From NCBI GenBank assembly GCA_903876715.1, contig CAIRBF010000153.1, positions 1 to 48,055 on the forward strand: DNA of 48,055 nucleotides, read 5' to 3'. Shown in pieces: positions 34,115-41,536 of this stretch (position 1 is its first letter; each line of letters begins with the position of its first letter). Both the position numbers and the translations under genes were made by a program. A model generated the notes under the pieces. The model worked only from the letters and a program-made list of their open reading frames with translations, was not told the DNA's origin and made no database searches. The stretch comes from an uncultured beta proteobacterium (GTDB lineage Bacteria; Pseudomonadota; Gammaproteobacteria; Burkholderiales; Burkholderiaceae_C).

Positions 34115-34768
34115 TCAAGCGGCCGGTGGCGGCACCGACGGGTCGGCCTTGCGGTCGGCCGCCACCTTCTGCGCCGACGGACGCTCGCCGATGAACTTGG
34201 CGTAGCTCTTCCAGTCGACCCCGTGGGCGGCGAGCAGGTCCTCGCCGAGCACGGCCTTGGTGGACATGGCGACCAGCGGCAGATTGGTCCAGGCCGAGCA
34301 GTCGGCCACGGTGAAGCTGTCGCCTGCCACGTAGGGCGTGAACTTCGCCAGGCGCTTGAAACCGGGGATGTTCTTGTCGAGCAGCTTGCGCACTCGCGCC
34401 TTGGTGTCGTCGCTCACGCTGCCGCCGAAGAAGGCCTGGGCATAGAGCTCGCGCGCGACGAGTTCCAGGTGCAGGTCGATGAAGACGACGAGCTCGCGCA
34501 CCTTGGCGGCGGCGTAGGGGTCGGCCGGCACGAGCGGCGGCTGCGGGTGGGCGGCTTCGAGCCAGTCGACGATCACCTGGCTCTCGCACAGCGGCCCCTG
34601 CGGTGTGCGCAGGAAGGGCACCTTGGCCAACGGCGAGGCCGCGAGCGTGGACTCCGCCTTGCCGCCCGTGCCCACGCGCTCTTCGGTGAAGGGCACGCCC
34701 TTCTCCAGCAGGGCCAGCTTGACCTTGTTGTAGTAGTTCGACAGCGGGAAGCCGCAGAGCACGATCAC
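34115..34768 (-). CDS. Glutathione S-transferase
   Basis: A 217-residue cytosolic GST. The thioredoxin-like N-terminal domain shows LCGFPLSNYYNKVKLALLEKGVPF, the cis-proline in KVPFLRTPQGPLCESQVIVDWLE and the Glu-Ser glutathione contact. The all-helical C-terminal domain follows, with FTVADCSAWTNLPLV as the conserved N-capping box. The start is GTG at 34768, preceded by GAGGAGACTCCT. It transfers glutathione to electrophiles; no neighbour indicates a substrate. Confidence 0.92.
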   Translation of the reverse strand: MIVLCGFPLSNYYNKVKLALLEKGVPFTEERVGTGGKAESTLAASPLAKVPFLRTPQGPLCESQVIVDWLEAAHPQPPLVPADPYAAAKVRELVVFIDLHLELVARELYAQAFFGGSVSDDTKARVRKLLDKNIPGFKRLAKFTPYVAGDSFTVADCSAWTNLPLVAMSTKAVLGEDLLAAHGVDWKSYAKFIGERPSAQKVAADRKADPSVPPPAA

Positions 34769-34870
34769 AGGAGTCTCCTCGTCCAGGGTTCAATGTGGAG
34801 GTGCACGGCGCAGCGCCGAGCACGTTCGCAAGGATACGCCGAAGGGATACGCCCAAGCCTCGGCAGCGCT

Positions 34871-35773
34871 TCAGCGCCTGTTCACGAGCCAAAGTCCCAG
34901 AGTGACCCCGGTGGCTGCCACGACCAGCTCGCGTGTCAGCGGCTCGTCCAACAGCAGCACCCCGAACACGAGTGCCGCCAGCGGGGTCAGCAGCGTGAAT
35001 GACATCAGGCGCGTCGAGGGGTAGTGCGCGACGAGCCAGAACCACACCAGCAGCGAGGCGAATGCGACCGCCAGAACCTGGAAGGCCAGCGAAGCCAGCG
35101 CCAGCGTCGAAGGCTCGGCGGGCCATCTCTCGCCGGTGAGCAGACCGATCAGCGTGAGCCCCACCCCGGAAACGGCGAGTTGGTAGGCCAGGGTCTTCTC
35201 GGCGGTGACGGTGGCCAGCCGGGTGCCGCGGATCGCGAGCAAGGTGGCAGCCCACAGCACCGCGCCCACGATCCCCAGCAGATCGCCGACCCACTGCAGG
35301 GGCCCCGCATGCGGTGAGGTCTGGCCTTCGCTGAAGGCCCATGCGACGCCGCCGAAGGCCAGCACCAGGCCGAGCCACTGCGGCGGCGCCAGCCGCTCCG
35401 CGCGGGCGACCAGCGGCATGGCCAGGGCGACGAAGAACGGTGCCAGGTAGACGAAGACCGCGATCCGCGAGGCCGGCGCGTACATCTGCCCGAGGAAGAC
35501 GCAGGCGAACTCCACCGCGAACAGCCCGCCCAGCAGCAGGCCGGCCGGCAGCGACCCATCGCGCTCGAACATCGGTACCCCCCGCCACGCCGCCCATCCC
35601 AGCACCAGGGCGCACGCGATGAGGCTGCGCACTCCGGCCTGCAGCAAAGGGGGCAGACCGCCCAGCAGCGCAGCCTTGATCGCGATCTGGCCCATGCCCC
35701 AGACGAGGCAACAGCCGATGACGAGCACGATGGCCCGCGCGTCCAGGGTCGTGTGGCGGGCATGGGATGTCAT
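34871..35773 (-). CDS. EamA-family (DMT) membrane transporter
   Basis: A 300-residue inner-membrane protein with ten predicted hydrophobic helices in two repeats, typical of drug/metabolite transporters. Segments include IVLVIGCCLVWGMGQIAIKAAL at the start and RLMSFTLLTPLAALVFGVLLLDEPLTRELVVAATGVTLGLWLV at the end, the classical EamA closing motif. The ATG at 35773 overlaps the rhombosortase stop by four bases. Probably exports a small metabolite or amino acid; substrate unknown. Confidence 0.9.
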   Translation of the reverse strand: MTSHARHTTLDARAIVLVIGCCLVWGMGQIAIKAALLGGLPPLLQAGVRSLIACALVLGWAAWRGVPMFERDGSLPAGLLLGGLFAVEFACVFLGQMYAPASRIAVFVYLAPFFVALAMPLVARAERLAPPQWLGLVLAFGGVAWAFSEGQTSPHAGPLQWVGDLLGIVGAVLWAATLLAIRGTRLATVTAEKTLAYQLAVSGVGLTLIGLLTGERWPAEPSTLALASLAFQVLAVAFASLLVWFWLVAHYPSTRLMSFTLLTPLAALVFGVLLLDEPLTRELVVAATGVTLGLWLVNRR

Positions 35774-36429
35774 CCGGGCATTGTGTTCCTGCTGCGGCGG
35801 CGCCACCAAAGCACCGCAAGCGCGCATCCCGTGCCGGCCAGGGCGCCGGCGGCGTGCGCTGCCACCACCACCGGGAAGTCCCATCCCGGCAGGCGTTGCA
35901 CCGGCGCGATCCAGGCCTGCTCGTGCAGGAGCTTGGCCAGCAGTCCGACCGCCACGGCCGCGCCGATCCAGCGCAGCGTGCCGCGTCGGCTCTGCGCGAT
36001 GACGAACACCGTTCCCACCGCCACACCGGCGTGCAGGACACCGGACAAGCCTGCATAGCGCTGGACGCCGCAGGTCAGCGCCAGGGCCAGGTGTGTCAGC
36101 GGCCAGGCCAGGAACCAGGCAAGCGCCGCCCTGCGTCCCAGGCCACCGGCCACACCGAACGCCGCCACGGCGGCGCAGCCGGCCAGGTTGGCCGCCAGGT
36201 GCATGGTGCCCAGGTGGGTGAAGGCGGCACTCCACCAGCGCCAGGGTTGTGTGGCGAGCAGCGCGCGTTGCCAGTCCAGGGCGTCACGCAACTCCGATGG
36301 GCCCAGCCACGGCGACAGGTTCAGCCCGACGCTCGCTGTGGCCAGCGTCAGCGCCAAACTCCACCAGGCGGTGGTCGCGCGCAGCTGGCCCTCAGGCTCG
36401 GAAGCGGCGGCGCCCTCAGGCGAAGACAT
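35770..36429 (-). CDS. rrtA: Rhombosortase (rhomboid-like intramembrane serine protease)
   Basis: A 219-residue six-helix membrane protease. QPWRWWSAAFTHLGTMHLAANLAG at 61-84 contains the HxxxN motif (His77, Asn81). The catalytic serine is Ser129 in YAGLSGVLHA and the histidine is His192 in AAHAAGALAGT. This compact layout fits the rhombosortase branch, which processes proteins with a GlyGly-CTERM tail. No such tail was found on any protein in the window. It overlaps glnE by 14 bases and the EamA gene by four, so all three are probably co-transcribed. Confidence 0.75.
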   Translation of the reverse strand: MSSPEGAAASEPEGQLRATTAWWSLALTLATASVGLNLSPWLGPSELRDALDWQRALLATQPWRWWSAAFTHLGTMHLAANLAGCAAVAAFGVAGGLGRRAALAWFLAWPLTHLALALTCGVQRYAGLSGVLHAGVAVGTVFVIAQSRRGTLRWIGAAVAVGLLAKLLHEQAWIAPVQRLPGWDFPVVVAAHAAGALAGTGCALAVLWWRRRSRNTMPG

Positions 36430-39160
36430 GCCGCCACAGCGCGAGCACGGCATCGCGCCAGGCTGCGCAGGCTTCGGGCTCGAAGTGCGTGGGCTGCTCG
36501 TCGAGGCGGGCGCGGTGCTGGGCGCGGCGCAGTTCGCGATAGGCATCGGCCGCGGCGGCACCCATGCCCGCGGGCAGCAGGCCGGCCTCCTCGGCTCGGA
36601 GCAGCAGCGCGATGTTGCCCACGTTGTCCAGCAGGCCGGGGTGGCTGGCGCCGTGGGCCAGCACCAGGTACTGGACCGCGAATTCCGCGTCCATCATCCC
36701 GCCCGCGCTGTGCTTGACGTCGAAGCGGCCAGCCTTGACCGGATGCGCGGCGCGCACCTTGTCGCGCATCGCGCCGATCTCGCCGCGCAAGGCGGCGGGG
36801 TCGCGCGCGGCTGTCAGCACGGCGTGGCGCGCGGCCTCGAAGCGCGGCGTCACCGAGCGCGCGCCGGCGCAGAAGCGCGCCCGGGTCAGCGCCTGGTGTT
36901 CCCACGTCCAGGCGGTGTTGCTGCCGCGGCCGACCTGATAGCGCTCGAAGGCCTCGACCGAGGTCACGAGCAGGCCCGAGCCGCCGTTGGGGCGCAGCGC
37001 GGTGTCGATCTCGTAAAGGTCGCCTTCGGCGGTGCGCAGGGTCAGCCAGGTGATGAGCTTGCGCACGAATCCCGCGTAGACCTCCTGCGCGCGGTCGGCG
37101 TCGGGCTCGTCGCTGGCGTCGTAGAGGAAGACGACGTCCAGGTCGCTGCCGTAGCCTAGCTCCTTGCCGCCGAGCTTGCCGTAGGCGATGACGGCCAGGG
37201 CCGGCTCGGCGCGGTGACGCTGCTTGTAGTTCGCCCAGGCCCAGCGCAGCACGGTGTCCAGCACGGCATCGGCCAGCGCCGAGAGGTCGTCGGCGACCTC
37301 CTCGACCGTGATCCGGCACTCGACGTCACGCACCAGCGTGCGGAAGGTCTCGGCGTGGTGGGCGCGGCGCAGCGTGTCGAGCAGGGCTTCCTCGCCAGCC
37401 TCGCCGGAGCGCTCCCAGGCGGCGTGGCGCTCCTGCAGGTCCTGCTCGAACGCGGCGCGGTCGAAGCGCTCATGGAGCAGGCGCTCGTCGGCCAGTTCGT
37501 CGATCACCACCGGATGCCGCATCAGGTACTGCATCGGCCAGCGCGCCAGGCCGAGCAGGCGCAGCAGACGCTTCTGTACCGAGGGTCGCTCCACCAGCAG
37601 CGCGAGGTAGCTCTCGCGCCGCAACAAGGGCTCGAGCCAGTCGACGAAGCGCAGAGTGGCGGCTTCGCTGCAGTGCTCCTCTGCCACCAGGGCCTCGGCG
37701 CGTTGCACCAGGCGCCCCAGGCGCAGCTTGCTCTCGTCGCGCAAGGCGGCCACGCGCGGCTGGGCGCTCCAGCGCCGCACCCGTTCGGCCAGGACCTCGG
37801 GCAGGCGCTCGTGCAGGTCCTCGCTGTCGATAGGCAGCGGCCCTTGGCCGCAGGTACGGCAGACCCCGCTGCGCGCGGGTGTGGGCGTGTGACCCTCGTG
37901 CAGGACGGCGTCGAATTCGGTCGCGACGAGCTCGCGCGCCTGCCCGAGGCGGTCGATGAGCTCGCCCGCATCGGCGTCGGCGCCCAGGCCGAGCGTGCGC
38001 GCGATCCAGGCGAGATCGCCGTCGGCTGTGGGCAACTGGTGGGTCTGCTGGTCGTCCAGATACTGGATACGGTGCTCGATGCGGCGCAGCAGTTCGTAGG
38101 CCTGTGCCAGCCCGCGCGCCGTGGCCGGCTTCATCAGGCCGCGCGCGACCAGGCGCTGCAACCCGCGCAGCGTCGAGCGCGTGCGGATCTCCGGGAAGTG
38201 CCCGCCGCGCGCCACCAGCATCAACTGGACGATGAACTCGATCTCGCGGATGCCGCCGCGCGAGAGCTTGACGTCGTTGGCGCGCTCGGGGCGACCGGCT
38301 GCGCGGCGCTGGGCCTCGTCGCGAATCTTGCGGTGCAACTGGCGCAGGCCCTCGAAGACACCGTAGTCCAGGTACTTGCGGTAGACGAAGGGCGTGACGA
38401 GCGAGCGCAGCGCCTTGGCGCGGCCGCTGTCGACGGCCGCACGCGGCGCGACGACGCGGCTTTTCAGCCACGCGAAGCGCTCCCATTCGCGCCCCTGCAC
38501 CTGGAAATACTCCTCCAGCATGCCCAGGCTCACCACCGGCGGGCCGGAATTTCCGTTCGGACGCAGGGCGAGGTCGACGCGAAAGACGAAGCCGTCTTCG
38601 GTCGTGTCGCCGATCAGCGCGTACAGCCGCTTGGCGACCTGGCCGAAGTACTCGTGGGCGGACACGGGCACCGGGCCATGTGTGTGCCCTTCGTTCTCGT
38701 AGACATAGATCAGGTCGATGTCGGAGGAGACATTGAGCTCGCGTGCGCCGAGCTTGCCCATGCCCACGATCCAGAACTCGATCGGCTGGCCGGCGGCGTC
38801 TGCCGGCGGGCCGTGGCGAGCGTCGCAGTCGAGCCGCGCCTGCGCGAGCGCGGCTTCGAGCGTGACCTCGGCCAGCGTCGTCATCACGCCGGTCACGGCG
38901 TCGAGCGCGGCCTGCTGCTCGACGTCGAGGACGGCGAGGCGTTCGAGCACGAGCTGGCGCATCACGCGCAAGGCACTGGCCAGATCGCGGCCGCCCTGTT
39001 GCAGGGCCTGCATGGTGGCGCGCATCGAGGCGCTGTCAGGCAGGCCCGGTGCCAGCAGCGGCAGCTCATCCGGATAACGGCGCCGGATGCGCTGCACGAA
39101 CCGACTGTGACCGGCCAGGGCTGTCAAGGCCAGGCCTACGTCGGGTGGGAGGGCCGTCAT
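36416..39160 (-). CDS. glnE: Bifunctional glutamine synthetase adenylyltransferase/deadenylase
   Basis: A 914-residue regulator of nitrogen assimilation that adds or removes AMP on glutamine synthetase under PII control. It has two nucleotidyltransferase domains: N-terminal (deadenylating) with GMGKLGARELNVSSDIDLIYVYE at 133-155, and C-terminal (adenylylating) with AYGKLGGKELGYGSDLDVVFLYD from about residue 658. ADDLSAL and KHSAGGMMDAEFAVQYLVL are further family blocks. Length is close to the family norm. It is the first gene of the glnE-rrtA-EamA unit. Confidence 0.96.
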   Translation of the reverse strand: MTALPPDVGLALTALAGHSRFVQRIRRRYPDELPLLAPGLPDSASMRATMQALQQGGRDLASALRVMRQLVLERLAVLDVEQQAALDAVTGVMTTLAEVTLEAALAQARLDCDARHGPPADAAGQPIEFWIVGMGKLGARELNVSSDIDLIYVYENEGHTHGPVPVSAHEYFGQVAKRLYALIGDTTEDGFVFRVDLALRPNGNSGPPVVSLGMLEEYFQVQGREWERFAWLKSRVVAPRAAVDSGRAKALRSLVTPFVYRKYLDYGVFEGLRQLHRKIRDEAQRRAAGRPERANDVKLSRGGIREIEFIVQLMLVARGGHFPEIRTRSTLRGLQRLVARGLMKPATARGLAQAYELLRRIEHRIQYLDDQQTHQLPTADGDLAWIARTLGLGADADAGELIDRLGQARELVATEFDAVLHEGHTPTPARSGVCRTCGQGPLPIDSEDLHERLPEVLAERVRRWSAQPRVAALRDESKLRLGRLVQRAEALVAEEHCSEAATLRFVDWLEPLLRRESYLALLVERPSVQKRLLRLLGLARWPMQYLMRHPVVIDELADERLLHERFDRAAFEQDLQERHAAWERSGEAGEEALLDTLRRAHHAETFRTLVRDVECRITVEEVADDLSALADAVLDTVLRWAWANYKQRHRAEPALAVIAYGKLGGKELGYGSDLDVVFLYDASDEPDADRAQEVYAGFVRKLITWLTLRTAEGDLYEIDTALRPNGGSGLLVTSVEAFERYQVGRGSNTAWTWEHQALTRARFCAGARSVTPRFEAARHAVLTAARDPAALRGEIGAMRDKVRAAHPVKAGRFDVKHSAGGMMDAEFAVQYLVLAHGASHPGLLDNVGNIALLLRAEEAGLLPAGMGAAAADAYRELRRAQHRARLDEQPTHFEPEACAAWRDAVLALWRHVFA

Positions 39161-39789
39161 GCGGCCCGGGCGCCGTCAAGGCGCTGCTCGTTGATCATCT
39201 CGCTCTCCCCGCTGACCGCATCGCGTCGCGCTCCTGTTGCCACCATCGATGCCGCGGTGTGCTGCAACGGCGCAGCATGCGCGGTGCGGGTGGCGCACGG
39301 GTACCTCGCCCTTTCGACGGGCTCCTCGTCTCTTTTCTTGGTCCGCAGGGTAGTGGGTTCCGGTGGTTGATCGAGCCTTGGGGGCATTCACGAGCCCGGC
39401 GGGCGGCCTGCGTCGCGCGGACACTGCGGCGATCTGACAGTCTGGTCGGCGCGAATCGGACGCCACGAGGCACACGCCGCCAGACCGTGAGTGGATGTTG
39501 GTGCGCCGCCACACGAAAAGCCCTCCCGGCAGACGCTGCTGCGGGGTGTGGCCACAGCCGTGCAGTCGGTGCAACGCGCACGGACCGGTCGCCACGTGCC
39601 CAAGACAAGAGGAGCCCCTTTCACGCTTCACATGCCTTGGTGAGGTCACGCAACCAATTTGTCCAGGACATGGGGGTGTCACCTATTCGAGAACATGCCC
39701 GGTCATGACATATTTGTCTTCCGCCGTCCTAGAGCCTTGCCCGCTGAAAAGGCGGGGCAGGCCGGCCTTCACGTCAACGGAGAACTCCG
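39161..39789. other. Gene-free stretch upstream of the PQQ-related genes
   Basis: A 629-base region whose open frames on both strands lack family features and mirror each other. The last 130 bases carry control elements: a palindrome at 39660-39670, a possible extended -10 (TGA-CATATT, 39706-39714) and a stem-loop at about 39734-39762. Nothing else recognisable was seen. Confidence 0.45.
39660..39670. promoter_or_regulatory. Palindrome resembling the litR-region operator
   Basis: TGTCC-A-GGACA is a perfect palindrome. With its flanks it reads TTGTCCAGGACAT, differing from the reverse complement of the copy at 32123 at one end base. It is 120 bases upstream of the sorbosone dehydrogenase-like gene. 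Confidence 0.4.
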
Positions 39790-41070
39790 ATGCCCATGAA
39801 CTTCACCCTCCTCAAAGTGGCCGCGGCAGCGGCGTTGTCCTGTGTACTGGCCCTGCCTGCGGCGGCCCAGCAGAACCTCGAGAAGCTCAAGCAGTTCAAG
39901 GTCGCCACCACCGACCTGAACATCCCGACCGTGCCGCAGACCGGCCGGCGCGCGGACGCGATCCGCAACAACCTGAAGAACATCAAGCTGCCCGCCGGCT
40001 TCAAGATCGACCTCTACGCCGTCGTGCCCGACGCGCGCCACATGGCGGTGGCGCCCAGCACGAACATGCTGTTCGTCAGCACGCGCAAGACCACCGTCTG
40101 GGCCGTGACGGACCGCGACAGCGACGGCGCCGCCGACGAGGTCAAGAGCTTCGCGCCCTCGCTGAAGTTCACCAACCCCAACGGCGTGTGCTGGACCAAG
40201 GACGGCTTCCTGATCGTCGTCGAGCACAACCGTGTGCTGAACTTCCCCGCCGCCGAGTTCTTCTACGAGGGCCCGGACGTCGCCGTGATCGAGGTCGTGC
40301 CCCAGGGCAAGCTGATCCCGGTGGAGGAGGAGAGCTTCAACCACGGCGCCCGCGTCTGCGACGTCGGCCCCGACGGCAAGCTCTACATCTCGCTGGGCCA
40401 GCCCTTCAACGTGCAGCCGCGCGGCAAGGTCGATCTCTACGACCGCCTCGGCATCGGCGGCATCATCCGCATGAATGCCTTCGACGGCAGCGGACGTGAA
40501 GTCTTCGCGCGTGGCGTGCGCAACTCGGTCGGCCAGGACTTCAACCCGAAGGACGGCACGCTGTGGTGGACGGACAACCAGGTCGACGGCATGGGTGACG
40601 ACATCCCCCCGGGCGAACTGAACCGCTCCACCAAGGCGGGTGAGCACTTCGGCTTCCCGTGGACCAATGGCGGCGTCACGATCGCCGGCAGCGGCGCCGC
40701 GCCCGACCTGAAGGACGTGCCGGCCCCGGCCGGCATGATCGAGCCGCAGGTCAAGTTCCCGGCCCACCAGGCCCAGCTCGGCATGGCCTTCTACGGCAGC
40801 AATGCCTTCCCGCAGAAGTACCAGGGCGGCATGTTCGTGGCCTCGCACGGCTCCTGGAACCGCACCAAGGCCAGCGGCGCCCTGATCAACTTCGTGCCGC
40901 TGAAGGCCGACGGCACCGCCGGCGCCTCCGAGGTCTTCGCCGAGGGCTGGCTCGACCAGAACGGCGTCTACCGTGGCCGGCCGGTCGACGTGGCCGTGAT
41001 GAAGGACGGTTCGCTGCTCATCAGCGACGACTTCGCCGGCGCTATCTACCGCGTGACCTACCAGCCCTGA
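39790..41070 (+). CDS. PQQ-dependent sorbosone dehydrogenase-like protein
   Basis: A 426-residue periplasmic six-bladed beta-propeller of the soluble glucose/sorbosone dehydrogenase family. The signal peptide runs to about residue 27 (VLALPAAAQQ). Propeller motifs include LPAGFKIDLYAVVPDARHMAVAP, GVCWTKDGFLIVVEHNRV, NHGARVCDVGPDGKLYISLGQPFN, ARGVRNSVGQDFNPKDGTLWWTDN and FVASHGSWNR. A histidine suited to PQQ catalysis is in SFNHGARV. ACGGAGAAC precedes the ATG. It would oxidise an aldose or aldehyde and hand electrons to a cytochrome c, which is encoded next. No pqq biosynthesis gene is in the window. Confidence 0.86.
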   Translation: MPMNFTLLKVAAAAALSCVLALPAAAQQNLEKLKQFKVATTDLNIPTVPQTGRRADAIRNNLKNIKLPAGFKIDLYAVVPDARHMAVAPSTNMLFVSTRKTTVWAVTDRDSDGAADEVKSFAPSLKFTNPNGVCWTKDGFLIVVEHNRVLNFPAAEFFYEGPDVAVIEVVPQGKLIPVEEESFNHGARVCDVGPDGKLYISLGQPFNVQPRGKVDLYDRLGIGGIIRMNAFDGSGREVFARGVRNSVGQDFNPKDGTLWWTDNQVDGMGDDIPPGELNRSTKAGEHFGFPWTNGGVTIAGSGAAPDLKDVPAPAGMIEPQVKFPAHQAQLGMAFYGSNAFPQKYQGGMFVASHGSWNRTKASGALINFVPLKADGTAGASEVFAEGWLDQNGVYRGRPVDVAVMKDGSLLISDDFAGAIYRVTYQP

Positions 41071-41079
41071 TGCGGGCTG

Positions 41080-41114
41080 CGCGAGGTCGCCTGTCTACGG
41101 CGGGCGACCTCGCG
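41080..41114 (+). terminator. Strong hairpin after the dehydrogenase gene
   Basis: CGCGAGGTCGCC and GGCGACCTCGCG form a perfect 12-base stem with an 11-base loop, beginning 9 bases after the dehydrogenase stop codon. No T run follows, so it may stabilise the mRNA 3' end rather than terminate. Confidence 0.5.
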
Positions 41115-41150
41115 GGTATGCCGAACCATTGCGGGCGCCCAGCCCGCCGA

Positions 41151-41180
41151 CCGGGCGCCTGGCGCCCGGACTCTTTTCTC
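41151..41180 (+). terminator. Hairpin with T-rich tail just before the cytochrome gene
   Basis: CCGGGCGC-CTG-GCGCCCGG is a perfect eight-base stem with a three-base loop, followed by ACTCTTTTCTC. This is the best Rho-independent terminator candidate in the window. It ends only about 8 bases before the cytochrome ATG, so it could also act as an attenuator or hide the ribosome-binding region. Confidence 0.55.
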
Positions 41181-41188
41181 GTACAGCG

Positions 41189-41536
41189 ATGACGACGCAC
41201 ACTTTGAAGCCCTTGCTGCGCAGCACCTCTGTGGCGCTGGCCCTGTTCACCCTGGCCGCTGCAGGCGCCCAGGCGCGTGACGCCGCAGCCGGCCGTGCCA
41301 AGGCGCAGATGTGCATGGTCTGCCACGGCCCGGTGGGCGTCTCGACCGCGCCCGATGCCCCGCACCTTGCGGGCCAGCCCGCCATCTACCTGAGCGCGCA
41401 GTTGCGCGCCTACCGCGCCGGCGAGCGCAAGCACGAGGTCATGGGCGTGATCGCCCGCACCCTCACCAACGACGACATCGACAACCTGGCGGCCTGGTAT
41501 GCATCCATTCAGATCGAAGCGGTGGAGCCGCGCTGA
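41189..41536 (+). CDS. Small class I cytochrome c
   Basis: A 115-residue exported cytochrome. The signal peptide covers MTTHTLKPLLRSTSVALALFTLAAAGAQA. One haem site, CMVCH, is at about 44-48, and the distal ligand is probably the Met in HEVMGVIARTLTNDDIDNLAAWYASI. Length fits a single-haem electron carrier of the cytochrome c553/c4-half type. It is the likely electron acceptor of the adjacent PQQ enzyme. No Shine-Dalgarno sequence is visible; a hairpin occupies the upstream space. Confidence 0.88.
   Translation: MTTHTLKPLLRSTSVALALFTLAAAGAQARDAAAGRAKAQMCMVCHGPVGVSTAPDAPHLAGQPAIYLSAQLRAYRAGERKHEVMGVIARTLTNDDIDNLAAWYASIQIEAVEPR

Noticed and set aside
34832..34854. Direct repeat GGATACGCC twice upstream of the GST region
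   Set aside because: Only nine bases, once repeated, in GC-rich intergenic DNA; chance is a sufficient explanation.
39176..39682. Overlapping frames on both strands upstream of the sorbosone dehydrogenase-like gene
   Set aside because: Arg/Ala-rich translations without motifs or codon periodicity; equal openness on both strands indicates GC bias only.
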